In this document: piece by piece, positions 59,032 to 59,613 of the stretch | Position numbering within the stretch: position 1 is the first letter of the stretch | How the letters are laid out: every line of letters starts with the position of its first letter | Source: Nitrospira sp. | GTDB lineage: Bacteria > Nitrospirota > Nitrospiria > Nitrospirales > Nitrospiraceae | DNA: 59,613 nt | Reading direction: 5' to 3' | Assembly (NCBI GenBank): GCA_023248215.1 | Contig: JAHFEW010000011.1 | Coordinates: 1 to 59,613 of the forward strand | Notes under the pieces: generated by a model | What the model saw: only the letters and a program-made list of their open reading frames with translations | Told to the model about the DNA's origin: nothing | Databases searched by the model: none | Program-made: the position numbers and the translations under genes

Positions 59032-59613
59032 CTATTGCCAGTTTGCGGCAAGAATCTGCTGCACGTCCTGGGGACGCTGGGCAACCGCTTGCTCCCAGCT
59101 TAACCCCGTCTGCTGGGTAAACCCTGCCATGGCCTGAATTAATTGATTCACTTGGGTGCTCATCAACTGTTCCCCGTTTCCTGCTTGGATGACTTCTGTC
59201 TGGTTCGAAGCCCCGAGGTACCAGTTCTGGATCGTCACTTGATCACTCGTGCCATATACCGACAGTCGCAAATCGTTCGCCTGCCGGCTGAGGATGAGAT
59301 CCTGCGGATTAATGGTCGTCCCATAGAGCAACGTGTCGGTATTGCCTACCGTGCCATCATTCTCTGAAACGATATCTTGTCCTTCCCCGCAATTGATCAG
59401 ATAGGTGTCATTGCCCAAGCCACCCCGAAGGGTATCGTTGCCGGTCCCTCCGGTAAGCACGTTGGCAGCGCTATTGCCCGTCACGGTGTTGTTGAGGGCG
59501 TTCCCCGTGCCATCGGCAGGGGCGGTGCCCGTCAAAGTGAGATTTTCCAGATTAGTGCCCAACGTCCAACTCACATCGCTCTGAACGGTATCGGTACCCT
59601 CGTTGGCATTTTC
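59032..59613 (-). CDS. RTX-type repeat protein, C-terminal part (incomplete)
   Basis: An open frame runs off the window; only the last 193 residues are seen. Repeats of RTX nonapeptide type, TGNSAANVLTGGTGNDTLRG and GLGNDTYLI, bind calcium and form a parallel beta roll. The N-terminal portion continues a similar SWTLGTNLENLTLTG pattern. A tail of about 100 residues follows (GTTINPQDLILSRQANDLRL, VTIQNWYLGASNQTEVI, then a helical end). This tail is common after the repeats in haemolysin-type calcium-binding proteins. Secretion by a type I system is expected. Enzyme or adhesin function cannot be told from this part. Confidence 0.88.
   Translation of the reverse strand, partial: ENANEGTDTVQSDVSWTLGTNLENLTLTGTAPADGTGNALNNTVTGNSAANVLTGGTGNDTLRGGLGNDTYLINCGEGQDIVSENDGTVGNTDTLLYGTTINPQDLILSRQANDLRLSVYGTSDQVTIQNWYLGASNQTEVIQAGNGEQLMSTQVNQLIQAMAGFTQQTGLSWEQAVAQRPQDVQQILAANWQ

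Noticed and set aside
1-59613. tRNA genes, rRNA genes and CRISPR arrays
   Set aside because: No T-loop consensus (GGTTCGAATCC-like) with matching arms, no rRNA-like blocks and no regularly spaced repeats were seen on either strand.

Overview
The window reads as chromosomal DNA of a GC-rich, Gram-negative, diderm bacterium. Outer-membrane-type lipoproteins, type IV pili, ABC-exported polysaccharide, polyphosphate kinase, HisZ, the gene order and the high-GC coding style all fit a Nitrospira-like member of the Nitrospirota. No rRNA, nitrite oxidoreductase or other lineage-defining gene is present, so that assignment is an inference. I found no tRNA, rRNA, CRISPR array or intact insertion sequence.

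Layout. 0.1-0.9 kb (-): a Gly/Ala-rich protein tail, possibly from an Rhs-type protein, abuts the C-terminal remnant of a REP-associated tyrosine transposase. 1.2-3.9 kb (+): DnaJ-like chaperone, MarC-family membrane protein, Spy/CpxP-like protein and PepSY protein. 4.1-6.7 kb (+): ilvD and a secreted protein of unknown function. 6.8-10.5 kb: ppk and two convergent DksA/TraR-like zinc-finger genes. Each of these three genes is preceded by an 11-bp-periodic GTTAACC-type repeat resembling a Pho box. 10.6-15.1 kb (-): two lipoproteins and a Gfo/Idh/MocA-SDR fusion enzyme. 15.3-18.2 kb (-): a histidine kinase and its receiver-PAS partner.

18.9-40.9 kb (-): a 22-kb, 17-gene polysaccharide locus, largely coupled by overlaps. 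In transcription order it encodes an O-antigen ligase/polymerase with TPRs, a membrane-anchored TPR-like protein, a Nat/Nos-type ABC pair, a Wzm/Wzt-type ABC pair, two methyltransferases, a three-domain glycosyltransferase, two more methyltransferases, an asparagine-synthetase-type amidotransferase, a glycosyltransferase, a WecA/TagO-like initiating transferase, an FAD-dependent oxidoreductase/mutase-like protein, a GT4 and a DegT-type sugar aminotransferase. The likely product is a methylated, possibly amidated surface polysaccharide.

41.1-42.6 kb (-): two type IV major-pilin-like genes, each with a sigma-54-type -24/-12 element. 42.9-50.1 kb (-): a TPR lipoprotein with its own sigma-70 promoter, dnaB, hisZ, serA and a class V aminotransferase. 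50.4-51.8 kb (+): an MltD-like lytic transglycosylase. 51.8-53.9 kb: a YfgM-like TPR protein divergent from bioF. 54.1-56.4 kb (+): pilT and pilU-like retraction ATPases. 56.5-58.7 kb (-): an anchored monohaem cytochrome c, an exported formylglycine-generating-enzyme-fold protein and a small lipoprotein. 59.0 kb to the end (-): the C-terminus of an RTX-type protein whose N-terminus lies outside the window.

The strongest leads are the Pho-box-like sites shared by ppk and two dksA-like genes, the matched sigma-54 elements before both pilins, the second ABC transporter module inside the polysaccharide operon, and the Gfo/Idh/MocA-SDR fusion.
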